Of a DNA stretch of 64,000 nucleotides, positions 16,853 through 25,634 are shown one piece after another (the stretch's first letter is position 1; each line of letters begins with the position of its first letter). The position numbers were made by a program, and so were the translations under genes. A model generated the notes under the pieces. That model saw only the letters and a program-made list of their open reading frames with translations. It did not search any database and was not told where the DNA came from. Origin of the DNA: Shinella sp032095155 (lineage in GTDB: Bacteria; Pseudomonadota; Alphaproteobacteria; Rhizobiales; Rhizobiaceae); contig NZ_JBLZPK010000034.1 of the NCBI RefSeq assembly GCF_049199905.1, positions 124,001 through 188,000 of the forward strand, in the 5' to 3' direction.

Positions 16853-17575
16853 TTACCGCCCGAGCCTTGGAAAGGCCTGCAGCACGGCACCGATGCAATA
16901 GAGATAGAGCCCAGTCGCCACCACGCCCCACACCACCCAGTCCGGCGAATCGAAATGCCAGAGAAGCGCGCAGCCGCTGAGGATTGCCCAGAGCAGAAAG
17001 ACCAGCAAATTGAGCGGCCGCAACCGCTGCACGCGCACCGGATGCAGGAAATTGATCGGCATGAAGGTTAGGAAGACCGAGACGAAAACGATGATCGATG
17101 CCGTCAGCTCGCTCGCCTTGATGACGAAGAGCGTGAACACCACCATGTTCCAGACGACGGGAAAGCCGGAGAAGAAATACTCATCCGTTTTCATTCCCAT
17201 ATCGGCATAGTAGATGGCGCTCGACACCACGATGGCGCCGGCGGCGACAAACGACCAGGGTTCGCCGATCATGCCGCTCTGATAGAGCGCAAAGGCCGGC
17301 AGAAGCACATAGGTGACATAGTCGATGACGTTATCCAGCGTGTCGCCGGACCAGTTCGGCAGCACTTCCTTGACACGCACTTTTCGCGCGATCGGGCCAT
17401 CGATGCCATCGACAGCCAGGGCAAGCCCTAGCCACCAGAACATATCGACGAAGCGATGTTCGGCCGCGGCCACGACGCCGAGGAATGCGAGGAACGAGCC
17501 GGAAGCCGTCAGAATATGAACGGAAAAGGCGCGGATTTCCGCGTAGGGCACACGCTTGTAGTTGAAGAACTTCAT
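16853..17575 (-). CDS. pcs: Phosphatidylcholine synthase
   Basis: This is a 240-aa inner-membrane CDP-alcohol phosphotransferase that makes phosphatidylcholine directly from CDP-diacylglycerol and choline. The catalytic motif DG-x2-AR-x(n)-G-x3-D-x3-D is complete (DGPIAR, then GDTLDNVID, residues ~72-95). About seven membrane segments follow, and the length equals the rhizobial Pcs usual of ~241. The ATG at 17575 (MKFFNYKRVPYAEIRAFSVH) matches the family N-terminus; the frame stays open upstream but that part is not conserved. Pcs is typical of host-associated Rhizobiaceae. Confidence 0.95.
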   Translation of the reverse strand: MKFFNYKRVPYAEIRAFSVHILTASGSFLAFLGVVAAAEHRFVDMFWWLGLALAVDGIDGPIARKVRVKEVLPNWSGDTLDNVIDYVTYVLLPAFALYQSGMIGEPWSFVAAGAIVVSSAIYYADMGMKTDEYFFSGFPVVWNMVVFTLFVIKASELTASIIVFVSVFLTFMPINFLHPVRVQRLRPLNLLVFLLWAILSGCALLWHFDSPDWVVWGVVATGLYLYCIGAVLQAFPRLGR

Positions 17576-17828
17576 TACCGTTCGCTGTCCATCCCTTGTG
17601 GGCTTTGATTGGGGTCTCTGATCTCGGCCGCGATCCGCCAAACACGCCCTCTTGACGGTAATATGCATTGATTGCCCGGTACCGCCAGCAAAAATCGGTT
17701 GCCCATCAAGCGCTTCGGCGGCCTGCGCGGATTCATCCCATGGAAATTGCCCCTTTGCCGGCCTAGTTTCAGTGGAGTAGAAGCGCTTGCAAATCTGTGG
17801 GTAACGCGTGCCCTTTCGGAGGTCGGCC

Positions 17829-19037
17829 ATGAAGGAATTCGATATTGCGATCGTCGGTGCCGGTCTCGCCGGCAGCCTCGCGGCTCTGGCGTTTGCCGAT
17901 TCGGGCCGCAGCGTCGCGCTGATCGCCCCGCCCGCCCGCACCGGCGACGGCCGCACAACGGCGCTGATGGACCAGTCCATCGCCTTCCTGAAGGTGCTCG
18001 GCCTGTGGGACGATATCGCACCGCATGCGGCAGCCCTCGAAACCATGCAAATCCTCGACGGCACGGTGCGGCTTCTGCGGGCGCCGCCGGTTGCGTTCCG
18101 CTCCGGCGAGGTCGGCCTTGCCGCCTTCGGTTACAACATTCCGAATGCCCCCTTCATCGATGTGCTGGACGCCCGCATCGCGGCCGACGGCAATATCCTG
18201 CGCTTGCCGAATGGCGTAACCGCCGCCACCGCCTTTGAAAACGGCGTGGAACTGGCGCTCGACGACGGTGAACGCGTGCTGGCCCGTCTCGTTGTCGGCG
18301 CCGATGGCCGAAAGTCGAAGATCCGTGAGAGCGCCGGCATCGGCATTCGTAGCTGGTCCTATCCGCAGGCCGCCCTCGTGCTCAATTTTTCGCATGATCG
18401 CCCGCACGGCAACGTCTCCACCGAATTCCACACGGAAAGCGGCCCCTTCACGCAGGTACCCCTGCCCGGCCGCCGCTCCAGCCTCGTCTGGGTGCTGCCG
18501 CGGAAGGAAGCCGCAAAGCTTCGCGATCTCCCGGATGCCGCACTCAGCCAGGCCGTCGAAACGCGCATGCAGTCCATGCTCGGAAAGGTCACCGTCGAAG
18601 GTGGCGCGCAGAGCTTCCCGCTTTCGGGCATGACGGCGGATCGCTTCGGCAAGGGCCGCATCGCGCTCATCGGCGAGGCCGCACATGCCTTCCCGCCGAT
18701 CGGCGCCCAGGGCCTCAATCTCAGCCTGCGCGATATCATGGCCCTGAAGGAACTGCTGCAGATGACGGAGCCGGCCGCCTATGACGGCATCGGCGAGCGT
18801 TTCGACCGCAAGCGCCAGGCGGATGTCCGCTCGCGCACCGTGAGCGTCGACCTGCTCAACCGGTCGCTGCTGTCGGATTTCCTGCCCATGCAGTTCCTGC
18901 GCTCGGCTGGCCTGCATCTCCTTTCGGCGCTCGGCCCGCTGCGCAGCATCGTCATGCGCGAGGGAATCGAGCCGGGCGGCTCGCTCAAGGCGTTTCGCGA
19001 CACATTACGGGAACGGGTCACCCGCAAGCAGGCCTGA
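17829..19037 (+). CDS. UbiH/UbiF/COQ6-family FAD-dependent hydroxylase
   Basis: This is a 402-aa flavoprotein monooxygenase, probably acting in ubiquinone-ring hydroxylation. The Rossmann motif IVGAGLAGSLAALAFADSG opens the protein, the DG motif VVGADGRKSKIRE is near residue 160, and the GD motif is intact as IALIGEAAHAFPPIGAQG near residue 280. GGAGG precedes the ATG at 17829. It stands divergent to pcs across 253 bases that should hold both promoters. Its 3' end overlaps the convergent AEC gene by 33 bases. Which ring position it hydroxylates cannot be told. Confidence 0.9.
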   Translation: MKEFDIAIVGAGLAGSLAALAFADSGRSVALIAPPARTGDGRTTALMDQSIAFLKVLGLWDDIAPHAAALETMQILDGTVRLLRAPPVAFRSGEVGLAAFGYNIPNAPFIDVLDARIAADGNILRLPNGVTAATAFENGVELALDDGERVLARLVVGADGRKSKIRESAGIGIRSWSYPQAALVLNFSHDRPHGNVSTEFHTESGPFTQVPLPGRRSSLVWVLPRKEAAKLRDLPDAALSQAVETRMQSMLGKVTVEGGAQSFPLSGMTADRFGKGRIALIGEAAHAFPPIGAQGLNLSLRDIMALKELLQMTEPAAYDGIGERFDRKRQADVRSRTVSVDLLNRSLLSDFLPMQFLRSAGLHLLSALGPLRSIVMREGIEPGGSLKAFRDTLRERVTRKQA

Positions 19038-19967
19038 CTTGATGAGATAAAGCAGGATCGTCACCGTCGCGACGGACAGGACCGTCGTGATGAGGATGGT
19101 CGCGGACGCCCGCTCCTGCCAGACGCCATATTGCTGGCCGATGACGAAGACATTGGTCGCCGTCGGCAGGGCGGCGAGCAGCACGGCGGTAAAGACCCAG
19201 ACCGGATCGAAATTACCGGCAAGCCCCAGCACCATATACATCGTGACCGGCAGCAAGAGCAGCTTTGCCGGTACGATATAGCCGATCTCGACCGGCACCC
19301 GTTTCAACGGACGCAGCGCCAGCGTCACCCCCATGGCAAACAGCGCGCAAGGAGCCGCCGCCTGCGCCAGATAATCGATCAACCGCTGCAAAGGCACCGG
19401 CGCCTCGAAGCCGGTGAAAGCCGCAATAAAGCCCGCCGCCGTCGCGATGATGAAGGGATGCGTGACGATCTTCTTCACAATGCCTGCGACGATCCGAAAC
19501 GGCGCCTGCTTCTCCCCGCCGCCCAGTGCCATCAGCGCGGGTGCGACCATGAAATGCAGCATGTTCTCGAAGCAGAAGACCAGCGCCACCGGCACCGCCG
19601 CCGGCTCGCCGAAGGCAAGCAGCGCCAGCCCAGGCCCCATATAACCGATATTGCCATAGGCCGCCGCCAGCCCCTGGATCGTCGCTTCGCCCACCGTCGC
19701 CCGGCGCAAAAACAGTCCGACCGCGAAGATCAGCGCGAAGACCAGATAGGTCGCACTGATATTGGCGACGATGAAATCGACGCGCGTCAATTGCTCGATC
19801 GGCGTCTTTGCCACCAGCTTGTAGAACAGCGCCGGCAGCGCGATGTAGATGATGAACGTGTTGAGCCAGCCGAGCGACTCGACCGGCTGCCGGGTGATCT
19901 TCGCGACCACATAGCCCAAGAGGATCATGCCAAAGAACGGCAGGACCAAACCGATGATGTCAGCCAT
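19005..19967 (-). CDS. AEC-family (auxin efflux carrier-like) transporter
   Basis: This is a 320-aa inner-membrane protein with about ten hydrophobic segments. Family blocks include NTFIIYIALPALFYKLVAKT near residue 40, AAYGNIGYMGPGLALLAFGE near residue 115 and ALPTATNVFVIGQQYG near residue 275. AEC members export or take up small organic acids and related anions; the substrate is unknown here. The last 33 coding bases overlap the 3' end of the convergent UbiH-type gene, so read-through in either direction would make antisense RNA. Confidence 0.92.
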   Translation of the reverse strand: MADIIGLVLPFFGMILLGYVVAKITRQPVESLGWLNTFIIYIALPALFYKLVAKTPIEQLTRVDFIVANISATYLVFALIFAVGLFLRRATVGEATIQGLAAAYGNIGYMGPGLALLAFGEPAAVPVALVFCFENMLHFMVAPALMALGGGEKQAPFRIVAGIVKKIVTHPFIIATAAGFIAAFTGFEAPVPLQRLIDYLAQAAAPCALFAMGVTLALRPLKRVPVEIGYIVPAKLLLLPVTMYMVLGLAGNFDPVWVFTAVLLAALPTATNVFVIGQQYGVWQERASATILITTVLSVATVTILLYLIKSGLLAGDPFP

Positions 19968-20012
19968 GGGCCGAAGCCTGCTCCCGCTGCTTTCAGAAGA
20001 CCGTATCCCGGA

Positions 20013-20780
20013 CTAGCCGATTTGCGAGAGAATGGGAAATGTTTGCTGGAACCAGATGGCGACGGCGCTGATATAGCCGAAGATGAAGGCGAGGCCAGTG
20101 AGGACCAGCAGCACGCCCATGATCTTCTCCACCGTACCGAGATGGCGGCGGAAACGGACGAGAAAACGCATGAAGGCGCCGGAAAACCCGGCCGCGATCC
20201 AGAATGGAATGGCTAGCCCGAGCGAATAGACGGCAAGCAGCACAGCCCCGTCGCCAACGGTCTCGCGCGCGGCGGCAATGCCGAGAATGGCCCCAAGCAC
20301 CGGCCCAATGCACGGCGTCCAGCCGAAGGCGAAGGCTAGCCCCATGATGTAGGCGCCCGACGCCGTAGCCGGCTTGCCGCCGCCCTGGAACCGCGCCTCG
20401 CGGGCAAAGAGCCCGATGCGCAGAAGCCCGAGAAAATGCAGGCCCATCAGGATGATGACGACGCCGCCGATCTGCGCGAGCAGGTCGAGATGGCGCCTGA
20501 GCACCATGCCGATGGTCGAAGCCCCTGCCCCAAGCGAGACGAAAACGGTGGCAAAGCCCAGCGTGAAGAAAAACGCCGCCAGCAACACCGCGCCCCGCGT
20601 ATCGCGCCGCACCGCAGCCGCCTCCCCGCCCCGAAACTGATCCACGGAAATGCCCGCCATATAACACAGATAAGGCGGCACAAGCGGCAGCACGCAGGGC
20701 GATAGAAACGACAGCGCTCCGGCCAGAAGCGCGCTCCAGAGGGAAATATCGGCAATCGACAAGAGGCTGCTCCGAGACAT
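20013..20780 (-). CDS. ccdA: CcdA-like thiol-disulfide transmembrane protein
   Basis: This is a 255-aa inner-membrane protein with six membrane segments that passes reducing electrons from cytosolic thioredoxin to periplasmic thiols, for example for cytochrome c maturation. The two redox cysteines are in their usual settings: FLSPCVLPLVPPYLCYMAG near residue 27 and FGWTPCIGPVLGAILG near residue 160. I chose the ATG at 20780 (MSRSSLLSIADISLW), since the longer frame upstream has no family similarity; the ribosome site is weak. It may serve the tetra-CXXCH cytochrome encoded 5 kb away, but that is inference. Confidence 0.9.
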   Translation of the reverse strand: MSRSSLLSIADISLWSALLAGALSFLSPCVLPLVPPYLCYMAGISVDQFRGGEAAAVRRDTRGAVLLAAFFFTLGFATVFVSLGAGASTIGMVLRRHLDLLAQIGGVVIILMGLHFLGLLRIGLFAREARFQGGGKPATASGAYIMGLAFAFGWTPCIGPVLGAILGIAAARETVGDGAVLLAVYSLGLAIPFWIAAGFSGAFMRFLVRFRRHLGTVEKIMGVLLVLTGLAFIFGYISAVAIWFQQTFPILSQIG

Positions 20781-20926
20781 CAGGCGGATTGGACACAAGG
20801 CGAAAATCCCGCCCGCCCTCACCGCCGCGAGTGCCCCCTGATAGCCGCCGAGACCCCCTCCTGCCAATCACCTTTTGGAGAACGCGGCGAAATGCAGCAA
20901 AACCTGTTTTCCGCCGCATTTTCCGG

Positions 20927-20955
20927 GTTGACCCGGCAAACCCTCCTGCCTATGT
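20927..20955 (+). promoter_or_regulatory. Sigma-70 promoter of tRNA-Lys
   Basis: GTTGAC and CTATGT are separated by 17 bases, two mismatches from the alphaproteobacterial RpoD consensus. It lies 39 bases before the mature 5' end of tRNA-Lys. Confidence 0.65.
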
Positions 20956-20993
20956 TCCGCGCACTTCTGCGGGGCACCATTTGCAGCCCTTGG

Positions 20994-21069
20994 GAGCGCG
21001 TAGCTCAGCCGGTAGAGCAACTGACTTTTAATCAGTAGGTCCAGGGTTCGAATCCCTGCGCGCTCACCA
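20994..21069 (+). tRNA. tRNA-Lys (anticodon TTT)
   Basis: A 76-nt tRNA. The acceptor stem GAGCGCG / CGCGCTC is perfect. The D-arm TAGCTCAGCCGGTAGAGCA, an anticodon arm CTGACTTTTAATCAG with anticodon TTT, and T-arm CCAGGGTTCGAATCCCTG follow. Discriminator A is followed by an encoded CCA. Confidence 0.97.
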
Positions 21070-21237
21070 CCACTCGTCAGAAACAAGATACTCTGTAGCA
21101 GCTTCCCATACTCGGCCCAGTTTTCGACGGCGCTAGGCTTTTCTCGTCGTCGATGCCCTTCTTCGGCTGTATCGAGCTAGATGAGTTTAAGATCGGACAC
21201 CGCATTTCCTCAACAAAATTGCCTTGCATCCGACCGG

Positions 21238-21262
21238 GGAACCAACGGGTCTTCTCGCCGTT
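21238..21262 (+). promoter_or_regulatory. EcfG/RpoE2-type general stress promoter
   Basis: GGAAC-N16-CGTT is an exact match to the consensus recognised by the alphaproteobacterial general-stress sigma factor EcfG (RpoE2 in Sinorhizobium). It lies 27 bases before the ATG of the 62-aa gene, leaving a leader of about 20 bases with a strong ribosome site. Position, orientation and exact match together make chance unlikely. Confidence 0.75.
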
Positions 21263-21289
21263 TCCGCTGAGTCGATGGAGGACAAAATC

Positions 21290-21478
21290 ATGACCATTGA
21301 AAACGCACCCACGGAAACCGGCAAGCAAGGCGGCCGGGGATTGCACAAGGCCGCGCGGGCGGAAGAGCGCAAGATCGAAGACGAAAAAGGATCGGAGCTG
21401 GCCAAGGGCGCCGATCGTTTCGAGGAGCGATCAAAGAGCTCCGACGGCAAGAGCGCAGGCGAGAAGCAGCGCTCTTGA
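21290..21478 (+). CDS. Small highly charged stress protein (62 aa), probable EcfG regulon member
   Basis: This 62-aa protein begins MTIENAPTETGKQGG and is almost entirely polar. It has about 14 Lys/Arg and 13 Asp/Glu, no Cys or Trp, and no hydrophobic core, so it should be intrinsically disordered, like hydrophilin-type stress proteins. GGAGG stands 8 bases before the ATG. An exact EcfG/RpoE2 promoter lies directly upstream, so it should be induced by starvation, osmotic or desiccation stress. No enzyme family is recognised. It converges on the caspase operon across a shared hairpin. Confidence 0.72.
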   Translation: MTIENAPTETGKQGGRGLHKAARAEERKIEDEKGSELAKGADRFEERSKSSDGKSAGEKQRS

Positions 21479-21493
21479 ATCATTGCGATGAAA

Positions 21494-21522
21494 GCGTTCG
21501 CGGATGTAACACCCGCGAACGC
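21494..21522. terminator. Hairpin between the stress gene and the caspase operon
   Basis: GCGTTCGCGG pairs perfectly with CCGCGAACGC around a 9-base loop, in the 69 bases between two convergent genes. There is no long T-run on either side, so termination may be partial. It is the only structured element available to both transcripts. Confidence 0.5.
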
Positions 21523-21547
21523 CTGAAATGGCAATGGCAATAGCTAC

Positions 21548-23140
21548 TCAATAAACTTTATATTTCAACAGTCCCAGCGACCAGTTCACGCTGCGGTTTT
21601 CCGTGTCGCGCGTCCAGGTCTGCTGCAGCGTACCGGCAATGTCGGCGATCGTCGTGCGGGCGTCGAGCTCTTTCTGCAGGCCGTAGTCGTTGGGCGCGAC
21701 CTTCGTGAGATCGACGTCGTCGGCTACCACGATGGCGACCAGAACGTTTTCGCTTGGCCCATCGGCCTCGAAATCGAAGCCGTAATAGTCGTCCGGGATG
21801 GTCAGCGGCGTATGGGGGGTGAGCGCCGTGATCTTCTTGGCGGCCTCGTTCGGGAATATCTGCGTCGCCTTGCCGTCCTTGTCGACGTCGTAAAGGATAA
21901 GATGGCCGCCGGTGGCGCTCGTCACGGTAATGCGGAAGGGATCACCGACGTTTAAGTGATCAGAGGACAGCGAGAGCTGGACATCGCCGGCCGGCGGCTT
22001 GCCGAGGATATCGCTGACGGCATCCACCGGATTTGCCGCGACATAGGCCGTCTGCTGGGTGTTCTCGACCTTGACCGGTTCGACCTTGCCGTAATCCGCA
22101 CTCTGTTGTTGCTGTGAATAGTCCGTCGTCTGCTGCTGTGTGTCGCCACCGGTCTGCGTCTGTTGATATTGCTGGGTCTGCTGGCCCGTCGCTTCACCAC
22201 CTGTCGGGGTCACCGCTGCCGCCCCCAAAAGTGCGTAATTGACCTCGAGCTGGGGGTCGAGGCCTTGGCACTGGGTCTGGCTCGCGCAATAGGTCTGCGA
22301 CTGCTTCTTCACATATTCCAGGAGCTCGGCATTGGAGACGATGCCGTTGCCGTTGCTGTCGGCGGCGGCTGTCTCGTGGCCGTTGACATAGGAGAGCGTG
22401 AAGACACCGTGACGCTCCTCCGGCGGCAGGCGCGTGTCGTCCCAGGCGACCTGATAGGACGAGGCCGCGCTCCAGGCTTCCACGCCGTTCTGCTTGACGA
22501 TATCAGGCTTGTCGACCACGGCGACATCGATGCGCAGGCCGCGGGTCTTCACGGCTTCCACCGGCTTGGCAAAGGGCCGCGGCAGGAAGCGCGCGCTTTC
22601 CATCACGTCGGAAACCTGGGTCGAGAGCGAGCGCGAAATCGTACCTGAGTGGCAGGCGTCGATGACGATCGAGACGGCACGGTCCTTCAGTTTTTCCAGC
22701 ATCGCTTCGATTTCGTCGTCGAGGATGACATTCGTCCAGTCGCCGTCGCCGGCGGCAATGTCATAGGTCGAGAGCGCCTCGTCGAGGCCGTCCTCCTCAT
22801 CGCCGCTGACATCCTTCACCTGGAGGCCATGGCCGGAAAAATAGAAATAGACGCGGTCGCCCGGCTGCGTGCCCTTGATCAGCCATTCGTCGATGCTGGC
22901 GAGAATGGAGGCGCGGCTTGCATCCTTGTCGAGCAGGACACGGATCGAATCGGCCGAATAGCCCTGCTTCTCTTTCAGGAGCTTCTCGATCAGCGGTACG
23001 TCGTTCTTCGGCCCTTCGAGGAACATCTTTTCCGGCAGCGAGGCATAGGTGCCGATGCCGACGAGAAGCGCGCGGTCGGCGGCCTGCGCCGAAGAGAACA
23101 GGCAGAGCGAAAGGAGGAGCACTGCGGCGTAACGGAGCAT
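21548..23140 (-). CDS. Exported caspase-family (C14) protein with EF-hand-like loop, Gln-rich linker and DUF4384-like domain
   Basis: This 530-aa protein has a signal peptide over residues 1-20 (cut after SAQA). A caspase/metacaspase domain (~22-310) holds the catalytic pair His104 (YFSGHGLQ) and Cys163 (VIDACHSG), both in canonical context. An EF-hand-like loop DSNGNGIVSNAEL lies at 261-272. A Gln/Thr-rich linker covers ~316-366, and a DUF4384-like beta domain covers ~387-525 (VQLSLSSDHLNVGD, HLILYDVDKDGKATQIFPNE). Family members cut after basic residues; the target here is unknown. Because of the signal it should work in the periplasm. It overlaps the upstream caspase gene by 1 base and is the last gene of the operon. 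Confidence 0.88.
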   Translation of the reverse strand: MLRYAAVLLLSLCLFSSAQAADRALLVGIGTYASLPEKMFLEGPKNDVPLIEKLLKEKQGYSADSIRVLLDKDASRASILASIDEWLIKGTQPGDRVYFYFSGHGLQVKDVSGDEEDGLDEALSTYDIAAGDGDWTNVILDDEIEAMLEKLKDRAVSIVIDACHSGTISRSLSTQVSDVMESARFLPRPFAKPVEAVKTRGLRIDVAVVDKPDIVKQNGVEAWSAASSYQVAWDDTRLPPEERHGVFTLSYVNGHETAAADSNGNGIVSNAELLEYVKKQSQTYCASQTQCQGLDPQLEVNYALLGAAAVTPTGGEATGQQTQQYQQTQTGGDTQQQTTDYSQQQQSADYGKVEPVKVENTQQTAYVAANPVDAVSDILGKPPAGDVQLSLSSDHLNVGDPFRITVTSATGGHLILYDVDKDGKATQIFPNEAAKKITALTPHTPLTIPDDYYGFDFEADGPSENVLVAIVVADDVDLTKVAPNDYGLQKELDARTTIADIAGTLQQTWTRDTENRSVNWSLGLLKYKVY

Positions 23141-24708
23141 CAGAGCGTTTCCCGCGTATAGAGAGGTTGGATGGCCACGCTTGCCTCCTTGCCGTCGAGC
23201 CGTGTCAAGAGTGCCTGCAACAGGGCCGCGGCGGTGACGTTCTTGTCGGACAGCGCCGCGCCGATGGCATCGACCGGTTCGGCGGTCCAGATGGTGATCA
23301 GGTGATCGGCGCCGAAGGGTTTCACGACCTCGACATCCGTCAGCTTGAATTCGGAACTGTTGGTGCCGGCCGTCTGCATGTCGAGGAACTGCACTTCACC
23401 CGTGTTGGCGAGGTTGAAGACCAGCATGTTCGGATAGCGGCCGGGAGGCGCATCGAAGCGCAGACGCTGGCCGGCGGCATAGATGTCCTTGACCGGGGTC
23501 AGCGAGACCGTGCCGGGGTTCTGGCTCGCCATGGCCTTGAGGAAATCGAGCAGGATATATTTGTCGACCACCGACTGGATGCGGTCTGCGCCGACATTCT
23601 CGCCCGCGACGTCGCCGTTCGGCGTGTAGAAGGTGCCGCTTGCCACGTCCCAGCGGAAGGGCGTGCCGGTACCGTCTGTGCCCTTCGGCTTTTCTGCGTC
23701 GCCATCGATCTGGAGCGCGATGTTGCCCGTCCAGCCCAGATCCTTGACGCTCTTGATGGTTTTCGGGGTCGTGCCGGCGTCGCTGGTCGTTGTCGTGGTG
23801 TCGGCCGTTGCGGCGGGAATGCCGCGCGTCAGCGTCACAACGACCTCGCTCTCCGAGCGGGCGACCTGTGGCATGAAGTTCGGCACCTGCAGCGCCTCGG
23901 AGCGGTTCTTCACATTGCTGAAGATATAGTCTTCGAGCTCGATGCGCGTGATGATGCCGTTGCCGTCGCGATCGGCGCTGCCTTCCACGGCGCGGGCAAA
24001 GCTCCAGCTCAGCGCGCCGCGCGGCTCGCCGTCGATGATGACCTCCGGCGTCGGCTGGCTTTCCAGCGAAGCGGCCAGCACCGTCACCTGCTTGAAATTG
24101 ACCTCCTTGAGGTTCGCGCCCGCGATGGCCTCCTGCGACGGCGGCGCGAGCTTGACCGTCACGGCGGGTGCCAGACGTGTCTTGCCCTTGATCGAGCGGC
24201 TCATGCCGCCGGAAAAGCAGCTGTCGGAGACGAAGAGCACATGCACACCCTTGGCTTCGGCCTCCCCGAACCATTCGTTCATCTCGTTATCGACAATGAT
24301 TTCCTTGAAGGTTTCCTGGAAACGGTTTCGGTCGAAACCCGGCAGCTGGAGGAATTCGTCGAGCCCGTCGGCTTCGTCGCCCGGAATGAGCTCCGGCATC
24401 TGCGCGCCGTGGCCGGCATAGGTGAAGATGATCGTGTCGCCGGCCGCCGCTTCGGCCACCATGTCCGTCCAGGCCTTGCGGATATCGTCCTTGCGCGCTT
24501 CGGCATTGGTGAATTTCTTCACGGTGAAGCCGGCGGCGCTCATCGATGCATAGACATCCTCTGCGTCACGCACCGCGCCGTCGAGGCTGACTTCATAGGG
24601 ATATTCGTCGACGCCGACGACGAGCGCATAGGTCTGCGCCGCGAAGGCCGGCAGCGGGAAGGCCGCCGTCAGGGAAAGCGCCAGCAGACGGGGCAGCAGC
24701 CGTTTCAT
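23140..24708 (-). CDS. Exported caspase-family (C14) protein with EF-hand-like loop and DUF4384-like C-terminus
   Basis: This 522-aa protein has a signal peptide over residues 1-23 (cut after PAFA). The caspase domain (~25-300) has His100 (TYAGHGAQ) and Cys164 (SDSCFSGG) in canonical settings, plus the acidic loop PGDEADGLDEF at 109-119. An EF-hand-like loop DRDGNGIITRIE lies at 247-258, suggesting calcium dependence as in metacaspases. A Thr-rich spacer near 300-315 leads to a domain at ~400-515 (VSLTPVKDIYAAGQRLRFDA, MLVFNLANTGEVQFLD) that aligns by eye with the DUF4384-like domains of the other caspase and the cytochrome. The start overlaps the OmpA gene by 4 bases. Confidence 0.88.
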   Translation of the reverse strand: MKRLLPRLLALSLTAAFPLPAFAAQTYALVVGVDEYPYEVSLDGAVRDAEDVYASMSAAGFTVKKFTNAEARKDDIRKAWTDMVAEAAAGDTIIFTYAGHGAQMPELIPGDEADGLDEFLQLPGFDRNRFQETFKEIIVDNEMNEWFGEAEAKGVHVLFVSDSCFSGGMSRSIKGKTRLAPAVTVKLAPPSQEAIAGANLKEVNFKQVTVLAASLESQPTPEVIIDGEPRGALSWSFARAVEGSADRDGNGIITRIELEDYIFSNVKNRSEALQVPNFMPQVARSESEVVVTLTRGIPAATADTTTTTSDAGTTPKTIKSVKDLGWTGNIALQIDGDAEKPKGTDGTGTPFRWDVASGTFYTPNGDVAGENVGADRIQSVVDKYILLDFLKAMASQNPGTVSLTPVKDIYAAGQRLRFDAPPGRYPNMLVFNLANTGEVQFLDMQTAGTNSSEFKLTDVEVVKPFGADHLITIWTAEPVDAIGAALSDKNVTAAALLQALLTRLDGKEASVAIQPLYTRETL

Positions 24709-25616
24709 TGCACATCCACTTCCACGCGGCGGTTCAACTGGTTCAGCGTGTCCGTGTCATAGGCGCTGGCATCATCAGGCTTGAAAGGTTCGTCCTCGCC
24801 CTTGCCGACGGTGGTGATCGTGCCGGCATAGCCTGCGTCGTAAAGGTAGGTCTTCAGCGCGTCGGCACGCGCCAGCGAGAGCTTGTAGTTCGCCTCCGCC
24901 GAGCCGACCGGATCGGTATGGCCGATCAGCTGGATCGCGCCGGGCTTGACGGCTTTCAGGCATTCCGCAACGTCCTTTGCGGCCTCTATGCCCTCGGGCG
25001 TGAAATCGGCGGTGCCGAAGACATAGCGCACCGGGGTCGATTTCTTCTTGATCGTCACGCCGCGGAAGGAGACCTTGCAGCCGCCGCGCATGGCAAGCTT
25101 CACCGGGCGCGGCGCGGCAAGGCGCATTTCGCCGGCAAGCCGGTCGAGGCGGCGGATGTAGTCCTCATCCGGCGCCATCCAGTCCGGCGTCAGCGTCGTG
25201 TTGGAACCGTCCTCCAGCGCGATTTGGTAGAGCTTGGCCGCTTCCTCATAGTCCTTGCGCTCGCGGGCGAGATCGCCCAGCGCATCGAAGACCTGCCAGG
25301 GGCCGCCGTATTTCTTCTGAAGCGCTTCCAGATCCGCGCGGTGATCCGCAAGCTTGCCGCCATTGCCGACCTCGGTTGCGATGCGGTTGAAGCTGGAGAG
25401 CGCCGCGACGCGCCCGACAAGGGTGCGCTCGTTGGCGCTGCAATTGGCGGTGCCTGCGGTTTCGGCAATCGACTGGGCCTTCTGCTCGTCACCGGCATTG
25501 AACGCCTCGATGACACCGGTAAAGGCATCGCAGGCTGCTGCGGCCGGAGCAGCACCAGCCAGTACCAAGAGTGTCGCTGCCAAAGATCGCATCAGCATTG
25601 TCGGTCCAGTCCTCAT
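24705..25616 (-). CDS. OmpA-domain (peptidoglycan-associated) protein with TPR-like region
   Basis: This 303-aa exported protein has a signal peptide over residues ~1-28. Residues 105-137 look like a TPR unit (ALGDLARERKDYEEAAKLYQIAL). The C-terminal OmpA domain (~198-303) has the peptidoglycan-binding pattern (FTPEGIEAAKDVAECL, IGHTDPVGSAEANYKLSLARA, NRRVEVDVQ). It lacks a beta-barrel, so it is a periplasmic wall-binding protein. It probably anchors or scaffolds the cytochrome and caspases encoded around it. The start may be 25616 or the ATG at 25598; neither has ideal ribosome spacing. It overlaps the next caspase gene by 4 bases. Confidence 0.88.
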   Translation of the reverse strand: MRTGPTMLMRSLAATLLVLAGAAPAAAACDAFTGVIEAFNAGDEQKAQSIAETAGTANCSANERTLVGRVAALSSFNRIATEVGNGGKLADHRADLEALQKKYGGPWQVFDALGDLARERKDYEEAAKLYQIALEDGSNTTLTPDWMAPDEDYIRRLDRLAGEMRLAAPRPVKLAMRGGCKVSFRGVTIKKKSTPVRYVFGTADFTPEGIEAAKDVAECLKAVKPGAIQLIGHTDPVGSAEANYKLSLARADALKTYLYDAGYAGTITTVGKGEDEPFKPDDASAYDTDTLNQLNRRVEVDVQ

Positions 25617-25634
25617 GTCCTCTTGAAACGAACA

